The notes: generated by a model not told the origin, from the sequence alone. Shown: positions 1 through 10,122, counted from the stretch's first letter. The stretch is 64,000 bases of DNA from Clostridiales bacterium (GCA_022508265.1 JAFLVP010000006.1:1-64000), one strand, 5' to 3'. Made by a program: numbers and translations.

Positions 1-117
1 ATTGACTTCCCGCAAGCACCGAAAATGTACGGAATTCGTCCTCTTGCGTTCCTTGCATTCGGGCAAGCGGCAGAGTATTTGACGATAAAATCGAAATACA
101 ATTTAATAGCCCCATAA
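1..117 (+). CDS. C-terminal fragment of a CDS truncated by the window edge; product unknown
   Basis: Frame 1 is open from base 1 to TAA at 115-117 (IDFPQAPKMYGIRPLAFLAFGQAAEYLTIKSKYNLIAP) and is followed by a terminator-like hairpin. Confidence 0.35.
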   Translation: MDFPQAPKMYGIRPLAFLAFGQAAEYLTIKSKYNLIAP

Positions 118-118
118 G

Positions 119-156
119 CGAAAGTCCTGACGACAGTCAGGGCTTTTTGTTTTACT
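119..156 (+). terminator. Rho-independent terminator
   Basis: aGTCCTGAC gaca GTCAGGgc followed by tttttgtttt. Confidence 0.6.
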
Positions 157-265
157 CGAAGATTGTGAAGCTCGCCTATAAGGTACCGCAACGCAGAAAT
201 CTGATGAAGCTCGAATTTGAGGTTATTATCACAGTATAACGACACCGGCTAATTTATTCCACGTT

Positions 266-389
266 CCGCTTGACATGAGCCTCTATGGGGCGTGTTTGGT
301 TAGGCAAAGAGCCAAGCATGACAGCCCCGTGGGGGCTTTTTGTTTGCCTTCGGCGAATAGCCTAACACGCCCCAACTCATGTCAAGCGG
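266..389. repeat. Long interrupted inverted repeat with an internal terminator-like hairpin
   Basis: CCGCTTGACATGAG (266-279) is perfectly inverted at 376-389; GGGGCGTGTT..TTAGGC (287-305) pairs with GCCTAACACGCCCC (360-373); the interior holds aGCCCCgtGGGGGCTTTTTG. Confidence 0.7.
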
Positions 390-433
390 CTTTCGCGGCA
401 TAAACCGCCGCCGTCTTTGGTGCTAAAAAGGGC

Positions 434-480
434 AAAAAAAGACATCAACCTAAACCGAAAGTAGTTCGATTTAGGTTGAC
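434..480 (-). terminator. Terminator of the tRNA cluster
   Basis: On the minus strand GTCAACCTAAAtCGAAC tact tTCGGTTTAGGTTGATGTC is followed by TTTTTTTGCC, directly downstream of tRNA-Tyr. Confidence 0.8.
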
Positions 481-482
481 GC

Positions 483-567
483 TGGTGGGAAGAGGTGGAT
501 TCGAACCACCGAAGTCGTTGACGTCAGATTTACAGTCTGATCCATTTGGCCGCTCTGGAATCTTCCC
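483..567 (-). tRNA. tRNA-Tyr (GTA)
   Basis: Cloverleaf with 7-bp acceptor GGGAAGA/TCTTCCC, long variable arm, GGTTCGAATCC T-arm, anticodon loop CTGTAAA, encoded CCA. Confidence 0.95.
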
Positions 568-579
568 ATATTCAATTTT

Positions 580-655
580 TGGAGCTGGTGACTGGAATCG
601 AACCCGCAACCTGCTGATTACAAATCAGCTGCTCTGCCAGTTGAGCTACACCAGC
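580..655 (-). tRNA. tRNA-Thr (TGT)
   Basis: Acceptor GCTGGTG/CACCAGC, anticodon loop TTTGTAA, GGTTCGATTCC T-arm, encoded CCA. Confidence 0.95.
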
Positions 656-658
656 GAA

Positions 659-734
659 TGGTGCCTTGGGGCGGAATCGAACCACCGACAGACGGATTTT
701 CAGTCCGTTGCTCTACCATCTGAGCTACCAAGGC
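659..734 (-). tRNA. tRNA-Phe (GAA)
   Basis: Acceptor GCCTTGG/CCAAGGC, anticodon loop CTGAAAA, GGTTCGATTCC T-arm, encoded CCA. Confidence 0.95.
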
Positions 735-772
735 ATGTTTAAGCCTCATTTCTCAATGAGGCTTATTTCTTG

Positions 773-849
773 TGGCGACCCAAAACGGGCTCGAACCGTC
801 GACCTCCAGCGTGACAGGCTGGCGCTCTAACCAACTGAGCTATCGGGCC
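773..849 (-). tRNA. tRNA-Asp (GTC)
   Basis: Anticodon loop CTGTCAC, acceptor GGCCCGA paired to TTGGGTC with wobbles, discriminator G, encoded CCA. Confidence 0.95.
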
Positions 850-877
850 GTAACTACGTAATTGCCGTTGCGAATAG

Positions 878-954
878 TGGTGGGCCTTCACGGACTCGAA
901 CCGCGGACCAATCGGTTATGAGCCGACCGCTCTAACCAACTGAGCTAAAGGCCC
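878..954 (-). tRNA. tRNA-Met (CAT), or a CAT-anticodon tRNA-Ile
   Basis: Anticodon loop CTCATAA, acceptor GGGCCTT/AAGGCCC, encoded CCA. Sequence alone does not exclude a lysidine-modified Ile tRNA. Confidence 0.9.
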
Positions 955-1208
955 GTAAAGCAACGGAATTGCGTGTGTCGCACAATGCCTACATATAATA
1001 ATATACCCTAAAAATTTTGTCAAGTAATTTTTCGGGCTTTTCGCACACAAATTTTAATGATTTTTTAAGAATTTGTATTGCCTTAAAATCAAGCCGTTTA
1101 GGCGGTATTAAAATTCGCAGCCCGACAAAACTATTCATTTAACCCAAAAATTTTACAAAATATTGCCTTTTTAATGTATTAAGATTTTAAAAAACGCAGG
1201 AGGAATTT

Positions 1209-1520
1209 ATGGTTGTAACAAGTTATTTTCAAGATAAAACATTGTACATAAATCTTTCGGGAGAGATGGACGAGTGCTCGGCACAATCTGCGCGGGCGAA
1301 GTGCGACAAGCTTATAGACGAGTACGTAAACGCCAAAAAAATTATAATAAATCTTTCGGCCGTTGCGTTTATGGACTCGACTGGGATAGGTTTTTTAATA
1401 GGAAGGTACAAAAAGTCGGCGGCGTTATCTATTCCCTTATACGTGCAAAAGCCCAATTTTGCGGCGGATAAAATACTTAATTTAAGCGGGATATACTCGC
1501 TCATACCCAAGGCGGAGTAA
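1209..1520 (+). CDS. spoIIAA: Anti-sigma F factor antagonist, STAS domain
   Basis: STAS motif MDSTGIGFLIGRYK; SD AGGAGG upstream; followed by spoIIAB and sigF. Confidence 0.9.
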   Translation: MVVTSYFQDKTLYINLSGEMDECSAQSARAKCDKLIDEYVNAKKIIINLSAVAFMDSTGIGFLIGRYKKSAALSIPLYVQKPNFAADKILNLSGIYSLIPKAE

Positions 1521-1523
1521 ATT

Positions 1524-1961
1524 ATGGCGAACAACTATCTTAAACTTCAATTTTTATCACTTCCCCGCAATCAGGCTTTTGCAAGGGACGCGGTTGCCGC
1601 GTTCTGCCTTGAACTTAATCCGTCGCTCTCGGACTTGTCCGATATTAAGACCGCCGTCTCCGAAGCGGTTACGAACTGCACCGTTCACGCATACAAAAAA
1701 GAAGCGGGAACGGTTACACTCGAATGTGAAATCGAGGACGGGCAATTACATATAACCGTAAGTGACGAGGGTGGCGGAATTGCCGACATAGAGCAAGCAA
1801 TACAGCCCTTTTACACCTCGCTTCCCTCCGCCGAACGTTCGGGTATGGGCTTTACCATAATGCAGACCTTTATGGACGAATTCAAAGTCAACTCCAAAGT
1901 CGGCGGCGGCACTACGGTATTTATGACTAAAAGTTTTAAAACGGAAGTGGAGAATGCTTGA
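1524..1961 (+). CDS. spoIIAB: Anti-sigma F factor, HATPase/serine kinase
   Basis: GHKL motifs AVSEAVTNCTVHAY and VSDEGGGI...SGMGFTIM. Confidence 0.92.
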   Translation: MANNYLKLQFLSLPRNQAFARDAVAAFCLELNPSLSDLSDIKTAVSEAVTNCTVHAYKKEAGTVTLECEIEDGQLHITVSDEGGGIADIEQAIQPFYTSLPSAERSGMGFTIMQTFMDEFKVNSKVGGGTTVFMTKSFKTEVENA

Positions 1962-2679
1962 CGTCGAAGAGACGAACCGACTTATCCGCCTTGCCAAGGG
2001 TGGCGACGCGGGCGCAAAGGAGACGCTCATACTCGAAAACAACAACTTAATAAAGAGCATCGTAAGGCGGTATCTCAACAAGGGCGTGGAGTACGACGAT
2101 TTGTATCAGCTTGCCAGTATAGGACTGTTAAAGGCGATTACGGGCTTTGACGAAGGGTTCAACGTTCGCTTTTCGACCTACGCCGTGCCCATGATTGCGG
2201 GCGAGATTAAGCGCTTTATGCGTGACGACGGAAGTATAAAGGTTTCCCGCGCAATAAAGAGCGCCGCTAAGCAAATCAATCTTTTCGTTGAAAAATATTG
2301 TGCCGCACACGGCGCCCAGCCAACTATAAAAGCAATTTCGGAAGAGTTCAACATGCCCGAGAGCGAGGTTGTCTTTACTATGGGTTCGTCGCGCATGCCG
2401 GTATCTATCTACAATCAGAGCGATTACAAAGACGAAAAGGGTCAGGAGCTATTGGAAAAACTTCCCGTAGAGGACAGACAGGAGGAGATAATCGAGACTT
2501 TACAGCTCAAACTCGAGATTGACAAACTGCCCGAGCGCGACAGAAAAGTCATAATTTTGCGTTATTTCCGCGATATGACTCAGAGCGAGGTAGCCAATAT
2601 GCTCGGAGTGTCGCAGGTGCAGGTGTCCCGTATAGAGAATAAAATAATGGAAAATTTCAGAAAAACTCTTGCCGGTTAA
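1954..2679 (+). CDS. sigF: Sporulation RNA polymerase sigma-F factor
   Basis: Sigma-70 region 2 (DDLYQLASIGLLKAITGFD, RFSTYAVPMIAGEIKRF) and region 4; overlaps the spoIIAB stop. Confidence 0.9.
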   Translation: MLDVEETNRLIRLAKGGDAGAKETLILENNNLIKSIVRRYLNKGVEYDDLYQLASIGLLKAITGFDEGFNVRFSTYAVPMIAGEIKRFMRDDGSIKVSRAIKSAAKQINLFVEKYCAAHGAQPTIKAISEEFNMPESEVVFTMGSSRMPVSIYNQSDYKDEKGQELLEKLPVEDRQEEIIETLQLKLEIDKLPERDRKVIILRYFRDMTQSEVANMLGVSQVQVSRIENKIMENFRKTLAG

Positions 2680-2699
2680 AATTAAGGCGGCAACTGAAC

Positions 2700-2740
2700 C
2701 CAACCGTCCCCGAAAGTTTCGGAGGCGGTTTTTAATTTTT
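2700..2740 (+). terminator. Terminator after the spoIIA operon
   Basis: CCGTCCCCGAAAgtttCGGAGGCGG followed by tttttaatttttt. Confidence 0.65.
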
Positions 2741-2908
2741 TAAACGCAATTTATATCAAATCTATTTACAATATGATATAATAAATGATATACTAAACTA
2801 AATAAATCCAAACCCGTACACGATTGCAGGGCAAAATTTTGGCTTATATCCGTCAAGAACCTTGTCAATCCGTCTTTGGATTATTTTGATAAATTAAAGA
2901 GGTAATAT

Positions 2909-4096
2909 ATGATCAACGAGAAGAACGTACAATTAGGCAAAAAGCGCTCTATTATAAGAGAGCTCTTCGAATACGGCAAAAAGCGCAAGGCGGAGATTGG
3001 CGTGGAAAACGTCTTTGATTTTTCAATAGGCAATCCCAGCGTGCCTGCTCCCGACGCAGTGCGCGAGGCGTTGAACGAAATTATTAACACCTTCGATCCC
3101 GTATTCCTGCACGGCTATACGTCGGCGCAAGGAGATTACTCCGTCCGCGAAACGCTTGCAAACTATACGAACAAGAGATTTTCAACAAATCTGAACGCCG
3201 ACTGTTTCTACTTAACCTGCGGTGCAGCGGCTTCGCTTTCAATTTCTTTGAACGCCCTTTTAAACGAGGGGGACGAGGTAATAGTCTTTGCGCCTTACTT
3301 TCCCGAGTATAAGGTTTTCATCGAAAATGCGGGCGGTAAATTTGTAGTTGTCGAAAATACTGAAATGAACTTGGGGATCGACGTAGCAAAGCTTGAAAAG
3401 GTACTTTCAAAAAAGACTAAAGCTGTCATTATTAACTCGCCCAACAACCCCAGCGGCGTAGTTTATGATAGAGAAAGCATCAAAAAGCTGTGCGCCGCGC
3501 TTGAAAATCACAACAAAAAATACGGCAACCCCGTATATATTATTGCCGACGAGCCCTACCGCGAGCTCGTCTACGATAAGAGCGTTGAAGTGCCCTATAT
3601 AATGAATTATTACGACAGAACACTCGTGTGCTATTCATACTCGAAGAGCCTTTCGCTCCCCGGCGAACGTATAGGTTATATTGCAGTCAATAACGCAATG
3701 GAGGAGTTTGAGGACGTCTACGCCGCGGTGTGCGGCGCGGGCAGAGCGCTCGGCTTCATATGTGCGCCGAACCTCTTTCAACAACTTATAAAAAAGGTCT
3801 ACGACAAAACTTCGGATATTTCCATATATAAGGATAATCGCGACAAGCTTTATTCCGCGCTGAAAGAGTACGGATACGAGGTGGTAAAGCCCGAAGGAGC
3901 GTTCTATCTTTTCGTCAAGGCGTTGGAGCCCGATGCATACGCCTTTTTAGAGCGGGCTAAAAAATACGAGCTTTTAGTTGTTCCGGGCGACAGCTTCGGT
4001 GCCAAGGGTTACGTGCGCATTTCCTATTGCGTCTCCCCTGAAACACTCGAAAAGTCTTTACCTTCCTTCAAAGCCCTTGCCGAAAGCTATAAATAA
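2909..4096 (+). CDS. Pyridoxal phosphate-dependent aminotransferase, class I/II
   Basis: NSPNNPSGVVYD, DEPYRELVYD, PLP lysine motif SYSKSLSLPGERIGYI. Confidence 0.88.
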   Translation: MINEKNVQLGKKRSIIRELFEYGKKRKAEIGVENVFDFSIGNPSVPAPDAVREALNEIINTFDPVFLHGYTSAQGDYSVRETLANYTNKRFSTNLNADCFYLTCGAAASLSISLNALLNEGDEVIVFAPYFPEYKVFIENAGGKFVVVENTEMNLGIDVAKLEKVLSKKTKAVIINSPNNPSGVVYDRESIKKLCAALENHNKKYGNPVYIIADEPYRELVYDKSVEVPYIMNYYDRTLVCYSYSKSLSLPGERIGYIAVNNAMEEFEDVYAAVCGAGRALGFICAPNLFQQLIKKVYDKTSDISIYKDNRDKLYSALKEYGYEVVKPEGAFYLFVKALEPDAYAFLERAKKYELLVVPGDSFGAKGYVRISYCVSPETLEKSLPSFKALAESYK

Positions 4097-4117
4097 TAAT
4101 AGTAACAATAAAAGTAT

Positions 4118-4150
4118 TACGCCCGCGCAAATTTGCGCGGGCGTTTAATT
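4118..4150 (+). terminator. Rho-independent terminator
   Basis: aCGCCCGCGCAAAtttGCGCGGGCG followed by tttaatt. Confidence 0.75.
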
Positions 4151-4194
4151 ATATTGTTGACTTATTTTTAAAATTATTTTACAATAAATACGGT

Positions 4195-4692
4195 ATGATT
4201 ATTTTGGGACTTGACCCAGGACTTGCGACTATGGGTTACGGAGTCGTGGAAAAACAGAAGAACGACAATATTATTGCCGTGGATTACGGGGTAGTACTCA
4301 CACCCAAGAATGAGAGCCTGCCCGTTCGCCTTGCAATGCTTGAAGAGGGTATCAACAAAATCCTCAACAAATTCAAGCCCGAGGAAATAGCGGTGGAGGA
4401 GCTCTTCTTTTCAAAGAACATAACTACGGGTATTCCCGTAGCCCACGCGCGCGGAGTTATGCTTTTAACCTGCATTAAATACTGCGGCAAGCTCTACGAA
4501 TACACGCCCAACCAGATAAAGCAGTCGCTAACGGGCTACGGCAAGGCGGACAAGCTACAGATGATGAACGTAGTAACTTCAATTCTGCATCTCAATAAAA
4601 TTCCCCGTCCCGACGACGCTGCGGATGCACTCGCAGTCGCACTCTGCCACGCTCACACTTCAAGGTTCGGACTTATGTTCGGCATTAAATAA
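4195..4692 (+). CDS. ruvC: Holliday junction endodeoxyribonuclease RuvC
   Basis: LGLDPGLATMGYGVV, VEELFF, DDAADALAVALCH. Confidence 0.95.
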   Translation: MIILGLDPGLATMGYGVVEKQKNDNIIAVDYGVVLTPKNESLPVRLAMLEEGINKILNKFKPEEIAVEELFFSKNITTGIPVAHARGVMLLTCIKYCGKLYEYTPNQIKQSLTGYGKADKLQMMNVVTSILHLNKIPRPDDAADALAVALCHAHTSRFGLMFGIK

Positions 4693-4704
4693 AGGTTGTA
4701 CGGT

Positions 4705-4976
4705 TATTCAACCCTAACCGATACACCTGATAACGGCTTGTTTTGGGCTTTTCCTGCGTTAAACTCACTCGTAGTAGGGTTCACTACAACTTCGCTCGTT
4801 TGCCTTGTAAAATCACGCAAAACGAGCCGTTTCAGGCGCAGTGCGTTTTTACGGAGCAAAATAGCGAGTATAGACGCACGAAACGGCGTGAAGTCGTGTT
4901 GGGCACACGTCGAGCGACGGTTTGGGTGGATAGACCGATAGTTTGCCCGTAAAAATATATCAGTTGAGGTTGAATA
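4705..4976. repeat. Non-coding spacer bounded by 9-bp inverted repeats (possible MITE-like element)
   Basis: TATTCAACC (4705-4713) is perfectly inverted as GGTTGAATA (4968-4976); interior has further inverted motifs such as gccgtttc/gaaacggc; no convincing CDS. Confidence 0.4.
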
Positions 4977-4984
4977 TCCGTATT

Positions 4985-5575
4985 ATGATAGGTTTTATCA
5001 AAGGAAAAATTTTAAATTTAAAGCCCGACGTCGCACTAATAGAAACGGCTTCGGGAGTTGGCTTTGAAATTGCCATTTCGGGCGCGGCATATTCCTTGCT
5101 CGAAGGAAAGAAAGAGGGCGAGGTCTACACGTATATGCAGGTAAAAGAGGACGGAACATCGCTTTTCGGTTTTTCCTCGCTCGAAGAAAAGGAAATGTTT
5201 ATAAAGCTCACTTCTGTGTCGGGCGTAGGTCCCAAAACGGGTATAGGCGTGCTCTCCTCGATGAGCGCCGCCGATATTGCAACAGCAATTGCGACGGGCG
5301 ACGTTAAAAGGCTTTCGGCGGTCAAGGGCTTGGGCAAAAAGTCTGCGGAGCGTATAATTTTAGAGCTTCGTGAAAAGGTTTCGCTCTTTGAAAAGTCCGA
5401 AACATCCTCTGGCACACCGGTTGTAACCGTTTCAAGCGGCGACGAGGACGCGGTAGTTGCGTTAATGACCCTCGGCTTTACACGCACGGAGAGTGTAAAT
5501 GCAATCGGACGTGCACGCAGCGAAGGCGCAACCACAATAGAGGATATGATACGCCTCGCATTAAAAGGAATGTAA
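4985..5575 (+). CDS. ruvA: Holliday junction DNA helicase RuvA
   Basis: MIGFIKGKI N-terminus and helix-hairpin-helix VSGVGPKTGIGVLSS...VKGLGKKSAERIILEL. Start moved from the ORF track to ATG 4985. Confidence 0.94.
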   Translation: MIGFIKGKILNLKPDVALIETASGVGFEIAISGAAYSLLEGKKEGEVYTYMQVKEDGTSLFGFSSLEEKEMFIKLTSVSGVGPKTGIGVLSSMSAADIATAIATGDVKRLSAVKGLGKKSAERIILELREKVSLFEKSETSSGTPVVTVSSGDEDAVVALMTLGFTRTESVNAIGRARSEGATTIEDMIRLALKGM

Positions 5576-5611
5576 AACAGCTCACAAAACTGATAATTAT
5601 AAGGTACAAAT

Positions 5612-6676
5612 ATGTTTTTTGACGATTTTGAAGAAGACGGCGAAGAAGGCAGGCTCGTAACAAGCACGAAAGGGGAGTACGACGTAGAGGAAAACGTACT
5701 TCGCCCCAAAACGCTTGAGTGCTACGTCGGACAGAGTAAAGTCAAAGAAAATTTAAAAGTATATATGAGCGCGGCAAAAGCGAGAGGTGAAGTTCTCGAG
5801 CACGTGCTATTATACGGTGCACCCGGACTCGGTAAAACCACGCTCGCGCACATTATAGCAAACGAAACGGGCGGACAGTTAAAGCTCACTTCCGCGCCCG
5901 CAATAGAGCGCAGCGGCGACCTTGCGGCAATACTTACCAACCTAAACGAGGGCGACATACTTTTCATAGACGAAATTCACCGCTTAAACCACAGCGTCGA
6001 AGAAATTTTATATTCGGCAATGGAGGACTACGCGCTCGATATAATCGTAGGCAAGGGGCCGGGGGCAAGAAATATAAGGTTCTCGCTCAAAAAATTCACT
6101 TTAATCGGCGCAACAACCCGCGCCGGTATGATAGCCAATCCCCTGCGCGACAGGTTCGGCATAGTCTGCCGTCTTGAAATGTATACCCCGGACGAACTCG
6201 AAGAGATAATTACCCGCAGCGCGCGCACCCTCGGCATAGAGATTGAAAGCAGGGCGGCAAATGAAATTGCCAACCGTTCGAGGGGTACGCCGAGGATTGC
6301 GAACAGACTTTTAAAGCGCGTCCGCGACTTTTCAACCGTAAACCACAATTCTGCCGTCACGCTTGACGACGCAAAGTACGCGCTCGATAAAATGGAAATA
6401 GACAACCTCGGGCTCGACGAAATCGACAGAGCGCTACTTCGGGCATTGATAGAAAAATTCGACGGCAGACCTGTCGGTCTTGAAACACTCGCCGCAACCA
6501 TCAACGAGGATGCGGGAACGATAGAGGATGTTTACGAACCCTATCTATTAAGGCTGGGCTTTATCGCAAGAACTCCCCGCGGCAGGATGATACTTCGCGG
6601 CGGTTATGAGCACCTCGGCTACAAAATGACTAAAAAGCAAAGCGAACAGGTGTCAATGTTCGATTCGAACGACTAA
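5612..6676 (+). CDS. ruvB: Holliday junction DNA helicase RuvB
   Basis: Walker [13 protein letters not shown], Walker [21 protein letters not shown]. Confidence 0.96.
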   Translation: MFFDDFEEDGEEGRLVTSTKGEYDVEENVLRPKTLECYVGQSKVKENLKVYMSAAKARGEVLEHVLLYGAPGLGKTTLAHIIANETGGQLKLTSAPAIERSGDLAAILTNLNEGDILFIDEIHRLNHSVEEILYSAMEDYALDIIVGKGPGARNIRFSLKKFTLIGATTRAGMIANPLRDRFGIVCRLEMYTPDELEEIITRSARTLGIEIESRAANEIANRSRGTPRIANRLLKRVRDFSTVNHNSAVTLDDAKYALDKMEIDNLGLDEIDRALLRALIEKFDGRPVGLETLAATINEDAGTIEDVYEPYLLRLGFIARTPRGRMILRGGYEHLGYKMTKKQSEQVSMFDSND

Positions 6677-6677
6677 A

Positions 6678-7703
6678 ATGCAGTACAAAAAAAGTGACTT
6701 TTATTACGACCTCCCCGAGGAGCTCATAGCGCAAACTCCCGCAGACCCGCGCGACAGCTCTCGGCTACTCGTCTATAACAGAGCTACCAGAGAGGTAGAG
6801 CACAAAATTTTCAGGGATATAACCAATTATCTCCGCGCAGGCGACGTACTTGTGGTAAACAACACCAAGGTTTTGCCCGCGCGTCTTTTTGCGACTACCC
6901 GAAACGGCGGAGCGGTAGAGGTGCTACTTTTAAAGCGCCATGATATCGACAAATGGGAAGTGCTCGTAAAGCCCGGTCGCAAGTGCACGGTGGGTAAAGA
7001 GCTGAAAATTTCAGACGAGCTGTCCCTTGTCGTTGAAGATATAACCCTCACGGGCGAGCGCATAGTTAAATTTATTTACGACGGAATATTCGAAGAAATT
7101 CTCGAAAAGCTTGGCACAATGCCCCTGCCGCCCTATATAAAAACTCAACTAAAGGACAAAAACCGCTATCAGACGGTGTACGCAAAGCACGAAGGCTCGG
7201 CGGCGGCACCCACGGCGGGACTGCATTTTACTCCCGAGCTGCTTGAAAAAATCCGTGGTATGGGAGTTGAGATTGCCGAAGTTTTACTTCACGTGGGCTT
7301 GGGGACCTTCCGTCCAGTCAAAGAGGATATTATAACCGACCATAAGATGCACTCCGAACACTACGAAATTTCGGCGGAGGCTGCGGCAACGGTCAACGCC
7401 GCAAAGCGCGAGGGAAGAAGGGTAATTGCCGTCGGCACAACCTCCGTGCGTACCTTGGAGAGTGCGTCGGATAGTAACGGGTATATAAAAGCTTGTAAAG
7501 ACGACACGCAGATATTTATCTATCCCACCTATAAGTTCAAATGCGTAGATGCACTTGTGACCAACTTTCATCTTCCCGAAAGCACGCTCATAATGCTTGT
7601 CGCCGCCCTTACGGGCAGAGAGGAAGTTTTATCTCTCTACGAAACTGCAGTAAAAGAACAATACCGCTTTTTCTCGTTTGGCGACGCCACGCTCATCTTA
7701 TAA
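6678..7703 (+). CDS. queA: S-adenosylmethionine:tRNA ribosyltransferase-isomerase
   Basis: YDLPEELIAQTPADPRDSSRLLVYNR, VNNTKVLPARL, TAGLHFTPELL. Confidence 0.95.
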   Translation: MQYKKSDFYYDLPEELIAQTPADPRDSSRLLVYNRATREVEHKIFRDITNYLRAGDVLVVNNTKVLPARLFATTRNGGAVEVLLLKRHDIDKWEVLVKPGRKCTVGKELKISDELSLVVEDITLTGERIVKFIYDGIFEEILEKLGTMPLPPYIKTQLKDKNRYQTVYAKHEGSAAAPTAGLHFTPELLEKIRGMGVEIAEVLLHVGLGTFRPVKEDIITDHKMHSEHYEISAEAAATVNAAKREGRRVIAVGTTSVRTLESASDSNGYIKACKDDTQIFIYPTYKFKCVDALVTNFHLPESTLIMLVAALTGREEVLSLYETAVKEQYRFFSFGDATLIL

Positions 7704-7811
7704 GCGGCGCAATACTGTGTCGAGCTTGCGTTTTTGCTTGGTCATTTACGCTTAGTAAACTCCCTGCGCAAAAGCCGCGCTCTCCTTGTCTTGCTTGCTT
7801 CTAAAATGAGC
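7691..7811. repeat. Short segment bounded by imperfect 15-bp inverted repeats at the queA/tgt junction
   Basis: GCTCATCTTATAAGC (7691-7705) versus inverted GCTTCTAAAATGAGC (7797-7811), 13/15 matches; the left arm overlaps the queA stop codon. Confidence 0.4.
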
Positions 7812-7867
7812 TATCCTGACTCCCGTAACAATGCGGGACGCTATGATGATTTTATAATATAAGGTAA

Positions 7868-8992
<1,125 letters not shown>

Positions 8993-9102
8993 AAAGGCGA
9001 AAAAATGTGAAAGTTTGGCGTAAAAATCCAAATATGTGAATTTTTGCTTGCCAAACTGTCAAAAAAATATTATAGTTATAAAAAAATAACGGAGTGTTTG
9101 AA

Positions 9103-9606
9103 ATGTTATCGTATTTGCTTGAAGACGTCCCCGATTACAGCACGTATTTAGTATGGGGTTTCGTAATAGTATTCCTCGTTGGCTTTTTAGTATGGATGTT
9201 CTTGAGTTCCAAAAAGCGCAAAAAGCAGGAGCAGGAGGCGAAGGATTTAATCGACGCCGTTAAGCCCGGCAACAAAGTAAAGACTATCGGCGGAGTATGC
9301 GGAATAGTCGTTGAAGTCAACAGCGAAGAAAACACCTTCGTATTGGAAACCGGCAGTGAATCTGTAGGCAAGAGCTACGTTAAGTTTGACAAGCAGGCTA
9401 TCTATCAGACGGACGCGGTAGTTGAAAAGCAAGCCCCCGCCGCAACGGAGGACAGCGAAGCCCCCGCAGACGGCGGCGCGGATTCGGAAGAAAAACCCGC
9501 AGAAACTGCGGAGACAACCGAAAACGTTGAAAATAAGCCTGATGACGACCCGCTCTTATTAAAACCAAAAAAAGATAAGAAGGCAAAAAATCAAACGGAA
9601 AAATAA
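9103..9606 (+). CDS. yajC: Preprotein translocase subunit YajC with a long acidic/charged C-terminal tail
   Basis: One N-terminal TM helix, KKRKKQEQEAKDLIDAVKPGNKVKTIGGVCGIV; ATG 9103 fits the upstream GGAG. Confidence 0.88.
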   Translation: MLSYLLEDVPDYSTYLVWGFVIVFLVGFLVWMFLSSKKRKKQEQEAKDLIDAVKPGNKVKTIGGVCGIVVEVNSEENTFVLETGSESVGKSYVKFDKQAIYQTDAVVEKQAPAATEDSEAPADGGADSEEKPAETAETTENVENKPDDDPLLLKPKKDKKAKNQTEK

Positions 9607-9628
9607 CGACTGTCAATAATATATTTAA

Positions 9629-9667
9629 AAGCCTCTGCATAGATTAAAGCAGAGGTTTTTTTATGAA
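9629..9667 (+). terminator. Terminator-like hairpin overlapping the next gene's start region
   Basis: AAGCCTCTGC atagattaaa GCAGAGGTTTTTTT; the T-tract runs into ATG 9663. Confidence 0.65.
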
Positions 9668-10031
9668 AAGCAACGTTTTTCAAGTTTTGAAAGCCGTTTT
9701 GGCGGCAATACTCATTTCACTTATCTTCGTGCTCGTTTTTACGCTTATTATACAGATTTTTACCCTACCGATTGATATAGTCAAGCCCATAAATCAGGTC
9801 TTTAAGGTGCTGGCAATCGCAGCCGGAGGACTTTTATTTATAAGGGGAGAAAAGGGGCTTATAAAGGGGGCTATCTACGGCGCACTTGCGGTCATTTGTA
9901 CATATCTCGTATTCTCGTTGCTGTCTTTATCCTTTGAATTAAGCTGGAAATTTCTTTTGGAATTGCTCATAGGGGCTGTTGCGGGCGGAATTTCGGGCGT
10001 TATTTCCGTCAATATAAAAAACAATGCTTAA
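9663..10031 (+). CDS. Small multi-pass membrane protein resembling the TIGR04086 family
   Basis: Four predicted TM segments; position between yajC and the SCIFF genes is a recurring clostridial context. Confidence 0.65.
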   Translation: MKSNVFQVLKAVLAAILISLIFVLVFTLIIQIFTLPIDIVKPINQVFKVLAIAAGGLLFIRGEKGLIKGAIYGALAVICTYLVFSLLSLSFELSWKFLLELLIGAVAGGISGVISVNIKNNA

Positions 10032-10122
10032 ATCGCTTGATTTTTTATCTCGGTTATTTTATAATAATTAAGTAATTTAAGCGGAATTTTTCGCTATAAA
10101 AGCTATTCCAAGGAGATTTGAA

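Noticed and set aside
299-366. GTTAGGC...GCCTAAC resembling integron attC R boxes
   Set aside because: The order is reversed (attC runs RYYYAAC...GTTRRRY), and there is no cassette structure or integrase in the window.
476-742. 88-aa plus-strand ORF
   Set aside because: It is antisense to three tRNA genes and its peptide is a translation of tRNA sequence.
1746-2081. Minus-strand ORFs opposite spoIIAB/sigF and many similar antisense ORFs across the window
   Set aside because: They lie opposite confidently identified genes and show no recognisable domains; typical shadow ORFs of biased codon usage.
4696-4952. Two overlapping plus-strand ORFs in the ruvC-ruvA spacer
   Set aside because: Low-complexity, basic, overlapping frames with no RBS or domains; better explained as a repeat-like spacer.
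7541-7804. 87-aa ORF at the queA/tgt junction
   Set aside because: Starts inside queA in another frame and has no convincing RBS.
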